Shown: one piece after another, positions 48,644 through 57,288 of the stretch
How the letters are laid out: each line of letters starts with the position of its first letter
Numbering within the stretch: position 1 is the first letter of the stretch
Assembly (NCBI GenBank): GCA_016180645.1
Contig: JACPAV010000005.1
Location: forward strand, 122,917-186,916
DNA: 64,000 bases
From: Nitrospirota bacterium
Lineage (GTDB): Bacteria > JACPQY01
Reading direction: 5' to 3'
The notes under the pieces: generated by a model
What the model saw: only the letters and a program-made list of their open reading frames with translations
Databases searched by the model: none
Told to the model about the DNA's origin: nothing
Position numbers and translations under genes: made by a program

Positions 48644-49447
48644 TCAAAACGAATTTTCCGGACCCGGAAAGCGGCCCGAACGAACGTCGTCCGCATATTC
48701 GCGCACGGCTTGACCGACCTCCTTGCCGAGCTCCGCATACCGTTTCACAAACTTGGGAGAAAAATCCTGAAAGAGGCCCAGCAGATCGTAGATCACAAGA
48801 ACCTGGCCATCGCACCCGGCACCGGCCCCGATGCCGATCGTCGGGATCTTGAGCCGCCGGGTTACTTCGGAGGCCAGCGCTGAAGGCACACCTTCGAGGA
48901 CCACACTGAATGCCCCCGACTCTTGCACGGCTTCCGCGTCCTCGATAATGCGAGCGCGATCAGGTTCAGCCCGTCCCTGAACCTTGTAGCCGCCCATCTG
49001 ATGGATCGATTGAGGCGTCAACCCGACGTGTCCCATCACCGGAATTCCAAGTTCAGTCAGTCGGCGGATCGTGGGCGCAATCGCCCGCCCTCCTTCGAGT
49101 TTGACCGCCTCTGCTCCACCCTCTTTCAGTGCCCTGCCGCAATTTCTGACGGCCTCTTCCAAGCCGGCTTGGTAGGACAGAAAGGGCATGTCCATAACCA
49201 ACAGCGCCCTCTTCCGACCTCTGGCCACGGCCCTCGTATGATAAAGCATTTCCTCCATAGTCACAGGTAAGGTACTGGAATATCCTGAGAATACTGATCC
49301 AACAGAATCACCGACAAGAAGAATATCCACCCCTGCCTCATCCAGTATTCTCGCCATTGTGTAGTCGTAGGCGGTGAGGACGACGATTTTCTTCTGCTCC
49401 GTCTTGAGTCGGAGAATTCCGGGAGCGGTGATCTTTTCGTTTTCCAT
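48644..49447 (-). CDS. panB: 3-methyl-2-oxobutanoate hydroxymethyltransferase
   Basis: A 267-residue TIM-barrel enzyme that makes ketopantoate from ketoisovalerate and methylene-tetrahydrofolate. VLTAYDYTMARILDEAG, DILLVGDSVG, VKLEGG and GHVGLTPQS are diagnostic, and GIGAGAGCDGQVLV closes the active site. First gene of panBCD; ATG 49447 is divergent from the small hypothetical gene at 49525. Confidence 0.96.
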   Translation of the reverse strand: MENEKITAPGILRLKTEQKKIVVLTAYDYTMARILDEAGVDILLVGDSVGSVFSGYSSTLPVTMEEMLYHTRAVARGRKRALLVMDMPFLSYQAGLEEAVRNCGRALKEGGAEAVKLEGGRAIAPTIRRLTELGIPVMGHVGLTPQSIHQMGGYKVQGRAEPDRARIIEDAEAVQESGAFSVVLEGVPSALASEVTRRLKIPTIGIGAGAGCDGQVLVIYDLLGLFQDFSPKFVKRYAELGKEVGQAVREYADDVRSGRFPGPENSF

Positions 49448-49524
49448 CGGTTCGTCTCAGCCCCGCGCCCGACGTGGCGCATGGGTCCAAGCGATATGAA
49501 GACTATGCTAGACTTCAAGCCGGC

Positions 49525-49878
49525 ATGAGTCAAGTTTCCGGGGTTTCCTCAGAAGTGATGGAACTATCGCGCACCCTCGCTCCACATTTCCCGTGGGATC
49601 CCAGAGTCGGCGATACGTATCACTGCGGTGGAGCATTGCGAATGGTATGGCAGCTCCCCGCACCCTGCCACAAGAGCGACTTCCGAATTCTGGGACTCTA
49701 CGAGGCGAAGGCGTGGCTGAGGGAACGCGGATTCCAGGACATCGAAATCGAACACCACGGATCCAAATGGACGATCACGGCCTGCGACCACCCCGCTGGA
49801 TCTCCCCTCACCGCCGCGGGCGGATCGGATGTCGAAGCCGCCCTGCGCTTGGTCCTTCAGGTCCTGGGCTCTGTTTGA
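49525..49878 (+). CDS. hypothetical protein
   Basis: A 117-residue soluble protein that I do not recognise, with four Cys or Trp-rich spots (YHCGGALRMVWQLPAPC) and an alanine-rich end (VEAALRLVLQVLG). ATG 49525 follows a TATGCT hexamer at 49504-49509, which could be a -10 box; a longer GTG start at 49474 is possible. It diverges from panB. A REP block follows. Confidence 0.5.
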   Translation: MSQVSGVSSEVMELSRTLAPHFPWDPRVGDTYHCGGALRMVWQLPAPCHKSDFRILGLYEAKAWLRERGFQDIEIEHHGSKWTITACDHPAGSPLTAAGGSDVEAALRLVLQVLGSV

Positions 49879-49892
49879 GAACGTATTTCCGT

Positions 49893-50053
49893 GGTAGCCG
49901 CAGGCTTTAGCCTGCGTCCGAAGACGCACCCGTAAAGGCCATGTTCCATGCCGTGCCGTCCGTGGCACGGCGACATATCATGGCCCCATACCGTCCTCGG
50001 CAAGGGGGTGCGACTACCAAGCCCGCGTCCTGACCGCAGCCTGAAGGCTGCGG
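49893..50053. repeat. REP-like composite with three hairpins
   Basis: Palindromes at 49899-49916 (CGCAGGCT/AGCCTGCG), 49950-49971 (GCCGTGCC/GGCACGGC) and 50034-50053 (CCGCAGCCT/AGGCTGCGG), with TGGTAG at 49892 matched by CTACCA near 50013. The pattern suggests a small non-coding insertion. No gene is seen between 49879 and 50067. Confidence 0.6.
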
Positions 50054-50067
50054 CGATAACAACCGCC

Positions 50068-50841
50068 TTATCGTTTCTTCGGGGCGGAGGGCGTCAGCGA
50101 ATCGACGAATCGCGCAAGCTTCTGCACTTCAAGCATGTACGACCTGAACAGGGGCGCCGCCTCACGCTTCGTCGGATCGATTCGCTCCAAGCGATACTCC
50201 CAAGCCTTGCGCACGGCATCGAGGTGAAACCCCACGGCTTTTTCCAGTTCCGAGATCACCAGGTCTCCGTCGACTTGAAGTTCCTGGTGGCCGAGCCAGA
50301 CGAGATATCGGCAAACGCGCACCAGCATCCCACCCGATTTCCGAAGCGTCTGTAGCAGGATCTTCGGCTCGGTCCCCGCCTCCAGCAATACACGCTGGAG
50401 CATCAGGAGGGTCCCCTTGAGTTCGCGCTCGCACTGTCGACGCACCGATTCATTCGAAGGGATCAGCCGCTCAAAAGGATCTTCTCCCCACAGGATTCTC
50501 CGCTTGATCGACATCTCCAGCAGCTCGATGGGATACGTGTCCAGTGCCCCGCTCATGTAGGATCTGTCAAGCAAGAGCGGCGATACCACGCGGAGTTTCC
50601 GCCAATCGCTCACGTAAGGAGTTAATCTGGCCACGTGCTCAAATTGCACCTCTTCAAGCACCAACAGCAGGTGAAGCTCGGATCTCTTGGGATGAAAGTA
50701 TCCCCGCGCCGCGCTGCCGAACAGCACGATACTCTTTAGATCTACCGGGAAGAGATTGCGTACCGTCCGGACGCACTGTTGAAGGGTCCTCTCGTGTTCC
50801 GCCGGAAGACCGGCCGATGGCCCGCTCGCTCCCGTCGCCAT
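50068..50841 (-). CDS. nucleotidyltransferase-fold protein (MNT-like)
   Basis: A 257-residue protein whose N-terminal ~100 residues fit a DNA polymerase beta-type nucleotidyltransferase: SIVLFGSAARGYFHPKRSEL contains the GSxxRG motif, but the usual DxD pair downstream reads ELHLLLV, so one metal ligand seems missing. The helical C-terminal half resembles HEPN/KNTase accessory helices. Start ATG 50841; ATG 50886 is in frame. Function unknown; it diverges from the dehydrogenase operon. Confidence 0.65.
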   Translation of the reverse strand: MATGASGPSAGLPAEHERTLQQCVRTVRNLFPVDLKSIVLFGSAARGYFHPKRSELHLLLVLEEVQFEHVARLTPYVSDWRKLRVVSPLLLDRSYMSGALDTYPIELLEMSIKRRILWGEDPFERLIPSNESVRRQCERELKGTLLMLQRVLLEAGTEPKILLQTLRKSGGMLVRVCRYLVWLGHQELQVDGDLVISELEKAVGFHLDAVRKAWEYRLERIDPTKREAAPLFRSYMLEVQKLARFVDSLTPSAPKKR

Positions 50842-50917
50842 GATCCCGGAACTGTACACGTCCCTGTCTGAGATTGCCACGGCCATTCTTGATGTGGATT
50901 CTGGACTTCAGGGGTCC

Positions 50918-50946
50918 TTGACGTTCTGAGGCCAAACCAGTAGACT
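50918..50946 (+). promoter_or_regulatory. sigma-70-like promoter of the dehydrogenase pair
   Basis: TTGACG (50918-50923), 17-bp spacer, TAGACT (50941-50946), 26 bp before the first dehydrogenase ATG. Confidence 0.6.
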
Positions 50947-50971
50947 ACCACCCGCTTCAACGGGAGGTTCT

Positions 50972-51844
50972 ATGGGTTCGGAAAAATTGGCCGTCATCGG
51001 ATGCGGCACGATGGGTTCGGGCATCGCCATTCTGTGCGCGGATGCCGGGCTGGACACGACTGTGGTGGAATCCACGCAGTCGCGCGCGCGGGAGGGCATG
51101 AAACGCATCGATGCCTACTTCGCGCAGAGCGTGGCGAAAGGAAAGGCCACCGAGCAGGAGAAACGAGACCGCATCGACCGAATTCACCCCACTTCGGAGC
51201 TGGGGCAGACCGCGGAATGCGATTTCATCATCGAGGCCGTCCCCGAGGATCTTGTCATGAAGAAGCGGCTCTTCGGAGAGCTTCACCACATCTGCAAGAA
51301 AGACGCTCTCCTGCTGACCAATACCTCGACCCTGTCGATCACGGCGATCGCCTCCGGGTGCGGCCGGCCGGACAAGGTCGCCGGCATGCACTTCTGCAAC
51401 CCCGCCCCGATCATGCCGATGATCGAAATTGCGCGCGGCCTTCACACCAGCAATGAAACCTTCGATCGGGTCAAATCCCTCTGCTCGAGCCTTGGAAAGA
51501 AGTTTGTTGTCGCCAAAGACACTCCCGGTTTCCTGACCAACTTCTTTCTCGTCTCATTCGTGCTCGACGCCGTCCGGCTTCTGGAGGGCGGCATGGCCTC
51601 GGCGCAGGATATCGACAAGGCGTGCAAGCTGGGCTTGGGCCATCCGATGGGCCCCTTTGAGCTGATGGACACCGCGGGACTCGACATCACCTGCACGGTG
51701 GCTGAATCCCTGTACGACCAGACGAAGGACACCCGATACGTTCCCCCCGCCCTGCTGCGACAGATGGTGGATGCCGGCCTCCTCGGCCGCAAGTCGGGCC
51801 GCGGGTTCTACGAGTACGGTTCGTCCGGAATCTACGGGGCATAA
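50972..51844 (+). CDS. 3-hydroxyacyl-CoA dehydrogenase, copy 1
   Basis: A 290-residue short-chain 3-hydroxyacyl-CoA (3-hydroxybutyryl-CoA type) dehydrogenase. NAD motif GCGTMGSGIA, then FIIEAVPEDL, HFCNPAP (catalytic His) and the C-terminal LGLGHPMGPFELMDTAGLDI. It converts 3-hydroxyacyl-CoA and acetoacetyl-CoA. Its own promoter precedes it and copy 2 follows after 13 bp. The two are clearly related but distinct. Confidence 0.92.
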   Translation: MGSEKLAVIGCGTMGSGIAILCADAGLDTTVVESTQSRAREGMKRIDAYFAQSVAKGKATEQEKRDRIDRIHPTSELGQTAECDFIIEAVPEDLVMKKRLFGELHHICKKDALLLTNTSTLSITAIASGCGRPDKVAGMHFCNPAPIMPMIEIARGLHTSNETFDRVKSLCSSLGKKFVVAKDTPGFLTNFFLVSFVLDAVRLLEGGMASAQDIDKACKLGLGHPMGPFELMDTAGLDITCTVAESLYDQTKDTRYVPPALLRQMVDAGLLGRKSGRGFYEYGSSGIYGA

Positions 51845-51857
51845 CCGGGACACCTCC

Positions 51858-52724
51858 ATGGCTAAGTTTGAAACCGTAGGCGTCATCGGGAGCGGCACCA
51901 TGGGCTCAGGAATCGCCCAACTCTGCGCTCAGGCGGGCATGTCGGTAAAAATGCTTCAGCGCAGCGCCGCCTCGCTCGAAAAAGGTGTGAAGCGGATCGA
52001 CGATTTCCTTACAGGCAGTGTCAAGAAAGGAAAGATGACCGAAGATCAGAAAAAGGAAACCTTGGGACGCGTGTCCGGCACCATGGAGATGAAAGACCTC
52101 GCCGGCTGCGATGTGTTCATCGAATGCACGTACGAAAACATGGAGCTCAAGCGCGAGATCTTCACGGCGATGGATGAGATTGCCAAGCCCAACGCCGTCC
52201 TTTCCACGACAACCTCTTCTCTCTCGATCAGCGAGATCGCTTCCTCAACCCGGATGCCGGGGCGTGTCATCGGGCTCCATTTCTTCAACCCCGCACCCAT
52301 TATGAAGCTTGTGGAGGTCATCCGCGGGATCCAGACTTCTGAGGACACGGTGGAATCGGCCGTGGACTTCACGCGCCAGATCCGAAAGGAGCCCGTGGTC
52401 TGCAAGGACAGCCCAGCCTTCATCGTCAATCGTCTGCTCATCCCGATGCTCAATCAGGCGGTCCAGGCGTACGACGACGGTCTGGCCACACGAGAAGACA
52501 TGGACGCCGCCGTCGAAATGGGGCTCGGTTATCCCTTGGGCCTTCTGAAACTGGCCGACCTGATCGGACTGGATATCTGCTGCAACATGGCCCAAGGCCT
52601 GTACGACGGCTACCGGGAGGTCCGCTTTTCCCCCCCGCCGCTCATGAAGAGCATGGTCAAGGCCGGCCTCCTCGGCCGCAAGTCCGGCCGCGGTTTCTAC
52701 TCCTACAACGGCAACAAGAAGTAG
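51858..52724 (+). CDS. 3-hydroxyacyl-CoA dehydrogenase, copy 2
   Basis: A 288-residue paralogue of the preceding gene: GSGTMGSGIAQLC, VFIECTYENMELK, LHFFNPAPIMKLVEVIRG in part as LHFFNPAPIMKLVE (catalytic His) and LGYPLGLLKLADLIGLDI. The C terminus LLGRKSGRGFYSY matches copy 1. ATG 51858 is chosen because the upstream frame is the end of copy 1. It ends 16 bp before the convergent cyclase gene. Different chain-length specificity is plausible. Confidence 0.92.
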   Translation: MAKFETVGVIGSGTMGSGIAQLCAQAGMSVKMLQRSAASLEKGVKRIDDFLTGSVKKGKMTEDQKKETLGRVSGTMEMKDLAGCDVFIECTYENMELKREIFTAMDEIAKPNAVLSTTTSSLSISEIASSTRMPGRVIGLHFFNPAPIMKLVEVIRGIQTSEDTVESAVDFTRQIRKEPVVCKDSPAFIVNRLLIPMLNQAVQAYDDGLATREDMDAAVEMGLGYPLGLLKLADLIGLDICCNMAQGLYDGYREVRFSPPPLMKSMVKAGLLGRKSGRGFYSYNGNKK

Positions 52725-52740
52725 GTGCCCGCCCGGCGAA

Positions 52741-55700
52741 TCATTCCGCCGTCAGCGAACGGCGTAGGATTCGCACCGCGAACCGAAGGTCCGGACCGCC
52801 CCGTGCCATGACCGCCTGAATTTTGTTTTCTGCCGTCTGGCGAAAGGCCTTGGCGGCGGCGGCATCTCCCTCCGATGCGGCCTGTCGGCTCAACGCGCAA
52901 TCCAAGTGCCCTCGCTCGAGGTGGAGTAGATCCTTCAGCGACTCGTCGTGACCCGCCTCGGCCAGCTTCTCCGCTCCCTCGAACGCCTCCCGGGAGCGCT
53001 CGATGTGACTTAATTCCGCCTCCGCCGTGCCCAAGTGACCCAGAGTGATGGCCTCCAGCCGGCGATCTCCGATTTCCCTCTGGATGGCCAACGCCAATTG
53101 AAACAGCTCCCAAGCCTCTTCCGCGCCGCCCCGATCCAGATGCACCGTCCCCATGTCGCGCAGCACAATGCTCTCAAATCGCCTCGACCCCACCTCGCGG
53201 TGGATGGCGAGGGCGCGTTCCAAGTGGTGCCAGGCCGTCTCGTGATTTCCCTCATCGAATTCCAGGACCCCCAAATTCCCAATAACAATCCCCTCGAATC
53301 TCCGATCGCCCACCTCACGGAGAATGGATAAGGCCAGATCGAAGCTCTCCCGCGCCTCGCGTCTCACCCCTTTCTCCATGTGGAGGTGACCGAGATTCCC
53401 GAGAGTAATGCCTTCCAATCGCCGGTTTCCAACTTCGCGGTGAATCCGAAGGGCTTCCGCGTACAGTGAAGCCGCTTCGTCCAAACGCCCCTGATCCTGG
53501 GCCACAATCGCCACGTACCCGGTGACCGTACCCTCCATGCCCCTGTCGCCGGCCGCCTTCTGGTCGGCCAGCGCCCGCTCCAAATACGGCTGCGCCTTGT
53601 CGATCTGCCCCAGATCCCGATACAGCGTTCCCAGATCGTACAACACCATCCCCTCGATGGACCGGTTCCCCACCTCTTTCGAGATCTCCAAGGCATTTTC
53701 GAAGTCGGCCAATGCGTCCGTCAGGCGACCGCGCGCCCTTCTGGCCCGACCCCGCGACTCCAATAGCCTGGCTTTCAAGACCGGGTCCACGCCGGGAACG
53801 TTCATCATGCCGCGCGCGGAGTCCAGAATGGATAGGTGCGCATCGAAGGGCCCGCGCATCGAAAGGACCGGGTCGATAGCCAGGACCGCCCTGAGTGCCT
53901 GGGATACACGTTCGGCGTTCAGGGTCGAGCCGACCAGTGCCCGCTTGTGGATGGCCATCAGGTTTTCCGACTCCAGCGCCAGAAATCGCATGACCTTGAT
54001 GCCGTCCGGCCCTTCGATCTTCCCGCCGATCTCCGATCCCATTTGAACGTAGTACTCCGCGTGGCGGTGAAGGGCTGCCTCGCTCCGTCCGGCTTCGGCC
54101 AGTTTCTCGGCGGCGTACTCCGCGATGCTCTCGTACAGACCGAACCTCAGCTCTCCGGGCAGACCGGCGGGTTCGAAGGAGCGCAGGAGCGACTTGTCAC
54201 GGAGGGCCTGGATGACATCCAACACCCAAGGGGGTCCCGGGAATTCCCCGAGATCGATGATCGCCTCGGCCGCCTCCATCATGAATCCTCCCTTGAAGAC
54301 GGAGCACTGAGCGAGAGCGGACTTCTCCCACGGCTGAAGAAGATTCCACGACCAGTCGATGGCCCCTCGGAGGGTGGATTGACGGGAGGCCGCGTCCCGG
54401 TCTCCCCCCCCGAGGACCTCGAAGCGTCTCGGGAGACGTTGGAGCAGCTTGGCCGGCGTCAGAACACCCATCCGCGCCGCGGCCAGTTCGATGGCCAGTG
54501 GAATGCCATCCAAGTGTCGGACAATGGCCACCACGGCCGGCGCCTCATCGGCCGTCAGCGCGTAGTCCTGCCGGACGGCCCGAACGCGATCGACAAACAG
54601 TTGCACCGCCTCCGATGCGGCGAATTCCGCATCCTCTTTCGGAAGACTCAGCGGTCCCAACGCATGGGTCATCTCACCCGGCAGCCGCAGTCGCTCTCTT
54701 GAGCTGATAAGGAACTGCGCGTCCGGGGAAAGTTCCAGCCACCGTCCCACCGTGGCCCGCGCGGACTCCACCACCTGTTCGAAATTGTCGAGGATCAACA
54801 GGACCCGCCCACGCCCGGCCAGCGCCTGCCCCAACTGGTAAGCGGTTTCGGACGGCGACCGACCCGCCGCAATGGAAACGTTGAGGGCCTTCGCTACGGC
54901 CGTAAACACGCCGTCGACGCCCGTCGCCTCCGAGAGATCGCAGAACCACACGCCACCACCCCCATCGTGTGAAAAATGGTCCAATTGAAGCAGACCGTAT
55001 TGCGACGCCAGCCGGGTCTTCCCCGTGCCACCGGGACCGAGAATGGTGACGAGGCGTTCCCCGCCGGCGAAATACTCATGCAGCCTCTGTAGGTCCGGCT
55101 TCCGGCCGACGAAACGAGTCGGCGCGGCGGTCAGATTGGTTTTGCGAACTTCGGCCGTACGAAGAGGAGGGAATCGCCGCCCCGCAAGCGACTTGGGCAT
55201 GATCTGGATGATCTGGATGACCTGTTCGGCGGATTCCAATCCCTTCAGACGGTACTCGCCCAAGTCCATGGTATGGGGCGATCCCAGGAGCGCGAGTTGG
55301 GCTTCGATCTCCTGCCAAACCCACCCGGTCACAACCACTTGGCCTCCGTGAGCAGCGGCAGCCACCCGCGCGGCACGGTTCACCATCGGGCCGAAGTAAT
55401 CCATCCGGCCCGTCACGGGATCCGGACGACATTCCGGCCGGCCGATGTGAACGCCCATCCGAAGACGCAGGCCGCTAAAGAGCCGTTCCCCATCGGGCTT
55501 GGCCTCTTCCCGCGCAGCCTCGTGGGCGAGGATCTCTGGAGGCCATTGAACAGCCGCCAGACCTTCCTGCGCGGCCAGGCACCAGCGGACCGCTTGGATC
55601 GCGCTTCCGAAAGCGACCATGAAGGAATCCCCTTCCGTCTTGACCTCATACCCCCCGCAGTCGGCCAGCGTCCGTCGCAGGAACGTATTGTGGATTTCCA

Positions 55701-55827
55701 GCGCGGAACTCATCGCGCCGGGATATCGCTCCCAGAGCGATGTGGAGCCTTGAATATCGGTAAAGACGAGGGTGACGACGCCGGTCGGCGCCGACGGGGA
55801 ACCGTGTTGTGAGTTTCCCTCAACCAT
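52741..55827 (-). CDS. nucleotide cyclase - ATPase - TPR regulator
   Basis: A 1028-residue multidomain protein. Residues ~15-190 are a class III adenylate/guanylate cyclase domain (VTLVFTDIQGSTSLWERYPG, EVKTEGDSFMVAF, GVHIGRPE); residues ~240-560 are an NB-ARC/AAA-type ATPase (Walker A ILGPGGTGKTRLA, LLILDNFEQ); residues ~650-1000 are about ten tetratricopeptide repeats containing EVGNRRLEGITLGNLG-like units. Related proteins act as signal integrators or pseudo-regulators. Cyclase metal Asps appear present (FTDIQ, TEGDS). It converges on the dehydrogenase pair and is alone in its unit. Confidence 0.9.
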   Translation of the reverse strand: MVEGNSQHGSPSAPTGVVTLVFTDIQGSTSLWERYPGAMSSALEIHNTFLRRTLADCGGYEVKTEGDSFMVAFGSAIQAVRWCLAAQEGLAAVQWPPEILAHEAAREEAKPDGERLFSGLRLRMGVHIGRPECRPDPVTGRMDYFGPMVNRAARVAAAAHGGQVVVTGWVWQEIEAQLALLGSPHTMDLGEYRLKGLESAEQVIQIIQIMPKSLAGRRFPPLRTAEVRKTNLTAAPTRFVGRKPDLQRLHEYFAGGERLVTILGPGGTGKTRLASQYGLLQLDHFSHDGGGGVWFCDLSEATGVDGVFTAVAKALNVSIAAGRSPSETAYQLGQALAGRGRVLLILDNFEQVVESARATVGRWLELSPDAQFLISSRERLRLPGEMTHALGPLSLPKEDAEFAASEAVQLFVDRVRAVRQDYALTADEAPAVVAIVRHLDGIPLAIELAAARMGVLTPAKLLQRLPRRFEVLGGGDRDAASRQSTLRGAIDWSWNLLQPWEKSALAQCSVFKGGFMMEAAEAIIDLGEFPGPPWVLDVIQALRDKSLLRSFEPAGLPGELRFGLYESIAEYAAEKLAEAGRSEAALHRHAEYYVQMGSEIGGKIEGPDGIKVMRFLALESENLMAIHKRALVGSTLNAERVSQALRAVLAIDPVLSMRGPFDAHLSILDSARGMMNVPGVDPVLKARLLESRGRARRARGRLTDALADFENALEISKEVGNRSIEGMVLYDLGTLYRDLGQIDKAQPYLERALADQKAAGDRGMEGTVTGYVAIVAQDQGRLDEAASLYAEALRIHREVGNRRLEGITLGNLGHLHMEKGVRREARESFDLALSILREVGDRRFEGIVIGNLGVLEFDEGNHETAWHHLERALAIHREVGSRRFESIVLRDMGTVHLDRGGAEEAWELFQLALAIQREIGDRRLEAITLGHLGTAEAELSHIERSREAFEGAEKLAEAGHDESLKDLLHLERGHLDCALSRQAASEGDAAAAKAFRQTAENKIQAVMARGGPDLRFAVRILRRSLTAE

Positions 55828-55848
55828 CGGCTGGGAGCATGAACCCCG

Positions 55849-56628
55849 TCACGGCTTCCCCGCGGACCTCAGCCAGCGGATATAGGCCTTGATGGATTCG
55901 ATATCTCCCTCGTCCAACACATCCTTGTAGGCCGGCATTTTGATCGTCTGGCGATTGAGAAAGAACCGGGCGAGCGGATTCCTTTCCAGGCGAGGGTTGG
56001 TCCCTTCCCGAATCCAGTGCTCCAGTTCGGCGTCATCCTTCACCAGTTCGTCGTAGTCCGCGCCGCTCCATGACGGGATGTACCCGGTGAGCGAGGATGG
56101 ATTTCCTGGGGTCCCCTTTCCGCCCGGACCGTGACAACCGAAGCAACCGTGCTCCCGCGCCTCCTCGTAGCCCTCGTGCTCGGGAGTATCCTTCGAAGGC
56201 TCCTCCATCTCGGAAACGGCCTTGAAATATTTCACTAGATCTTCCAGTTGCCCGCAGCAGAGCTTCCCTTCGTAAGCGGGCATCTTGATGAGCATGCGCC
56301 TGCGATTCTCTTGGAACGCCGCGTCGTTTTCCTTGCGTTTGGGGTAGCCGTAGAGAATCCACTCGCGCAGATCCGCCTCGCTCTTTTCGTGGATGTACAT
56401 CATCTGAGTTCCACCGACCCACGCCGGAACCTCCTGTTCCTCCGCGCCGGGATTCGCGATGCCTTGGAGGCCGCCGTCGCCGTGGCAGTTGAAGCAGCCC
56501 GCTTTCATCGCCACCCGCCGGCCCCGCTCAATCGGGGAGATGTTCCGGCACCTCACCCACCACAATCCCCCTCCAACAGCGACCAGAAGGACCGCCGCGG
56601 CCAGTCCGATTTTCTTCCTTCGACTCAC
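55849..56628 (-). CDS. membrane-anchored dihaem cytochrome c
   Basis: A 259-residue protein with an N-terminal anchor (IGLAAAVLLVAVGGGLWWV) and two class I cytochrome c domains, each with a CxxCH site: CFNCH near residue 45 and CFGCH near residue 161. Distal Met candidates are in MPAYEGK and MPAYKDV. It would carry electrons in the periplasm. It follows the small secreted protein gene (24-bp gap) and precedes the cyclase gene; the GMC oxidoreductase further upstream could be a donor. Confidence 0.9.
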   Translation of the reverse strand: MSRRKKIGLAAAVLLVAVGGGLWWVRCRNISPIERGRRVAMKAGCFNCHGDGGLQGIANPGAEEQEVPAWVGGTQMMYIHEKSEADLREWILYGYPKRKENDAAFQENRRRMLIKMPAYEGKLCCGQLEDLVKYFKAVSEMEEPSKDTPEHEGYEEAREHGCFGCHGPGGKGTPGNPSSLTGYIPSWSGADYDELVKDDAELEHWIREGTNPRLERNPLARFFLNRQTIKMPAYKDVLDEGDIESIKAYIRWLRSAGKP

Positions 56629-56654
56629 GACTTGCGTCTCACGATTTACGCCTC
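56620..56654. repeat. heptamer tandem repeat, 5 x 7 bp
   Basis: Units TCGACTC, ACGACTT, GCGTCTC, ACGATTT, ACGCCTC. The array spans the junction between the cytochrome start and the end of the upstream gene, overlapping the cytochrome start codon region. Confidence 0.75.
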
Positions 56655-57060
56655 AGTGTTTGTGTTCCCCACCCGATTCCTTTGATTCCACCTTGGGCGC
56701 CGCCCCTTTCAGCTCCTTCACCGAATCCACGATGATGGCCGTCGCCCCTCCCTTTTCGATCCGTTCTCCCTTGATTTCCACGCGCTCCGCCGCCAGCTTC
56801 TTCACGTCGTCGAAGGCCGATTCATTGTCGTGGCTCGGCAGGAGCAGCAGGACCTTCTGGTCGTCCGTCAGCAGCGCCGCCGGAATGCCTTTCCGCAGGC
56901 ACGTCTGCGCGCACTTCTTGTGCCCCCTGCCTTTTTCGTTGTGAGTGAAATAGCAGGTGGAATCGATCACCTCCCCCTGAACGGTCACCTGCTCGCCCGC
57001 TATCACCACATTCGCACTTAGAATCATTCCAAGAACACCGTAAATGAACCAACGGTTCAT
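56653..57060 (-). CDS. small secreted protein of unknown function
   Basis: A 135-residue exported protein: signal MNRWFIYGVLGMILSANVVI cleaved near IAGEQ, then a soluble domain with three Cys (VIDSTCYFT, KKCAQTC) and a His-rich end (GGEHKH). The Cys set and HNEKGRGHKKC resemble small metal- or redox-handling periplasmic proteins next to cytochromes; no family is assigned. A strong AAAGGAGAAACTC site precedes ATG 57060. Confidence 0.7.
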   Translation of the reverse strand: MNRWFIYGVLGMILSANVVIAGEQVTVQGEVIDSTCYFTHNEKGRGHKKCAQTCLRKGIPAALLTDDQKVLLLLPSHDNESAFDDVKKLAAERVEIKGERIEKGGATAIIVDSVKELKGAAPKVESKESGGEHKH

Positions 57061-57101
57061 GAGTTTCTCCTTTCGTAACCCTTCAGCACCCCCCATCCTA
57101 A

Positions 57102-57220
57102 CCTTCCCCCTCAAGGGGGGAAGGGATAAGTGAGAGTGCGCTTCCCTTTCTTTCTCCCTCCCCCTTCCAGCCTTCGCAGCCGGAGCTGCTCCCGCCTTCG
57201 CGAAGCCCGCTTCGGCGGGC
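57102..57220. repeat. GC-rich hairpin cluster
   Basis: A CCTTCCCCC/GGGGGAAGG hairpin (57102-57124) and a GCCCGC-TTCG-GCGGGC hairpin with a stable UUCG loop (57205-57220) fill the gap between the GMC oxidoreductase and the small secreted protein. Either may act as a terminator; no U-tract is present. Confidence 0.5.
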
Positions 57221-57288
57221 GAAGGAAGGTCGGCGGAGTAGGCCGACGGGGAAGGGTCAGGGTGGAGGTGAACGCTTATCTCCTTTCG

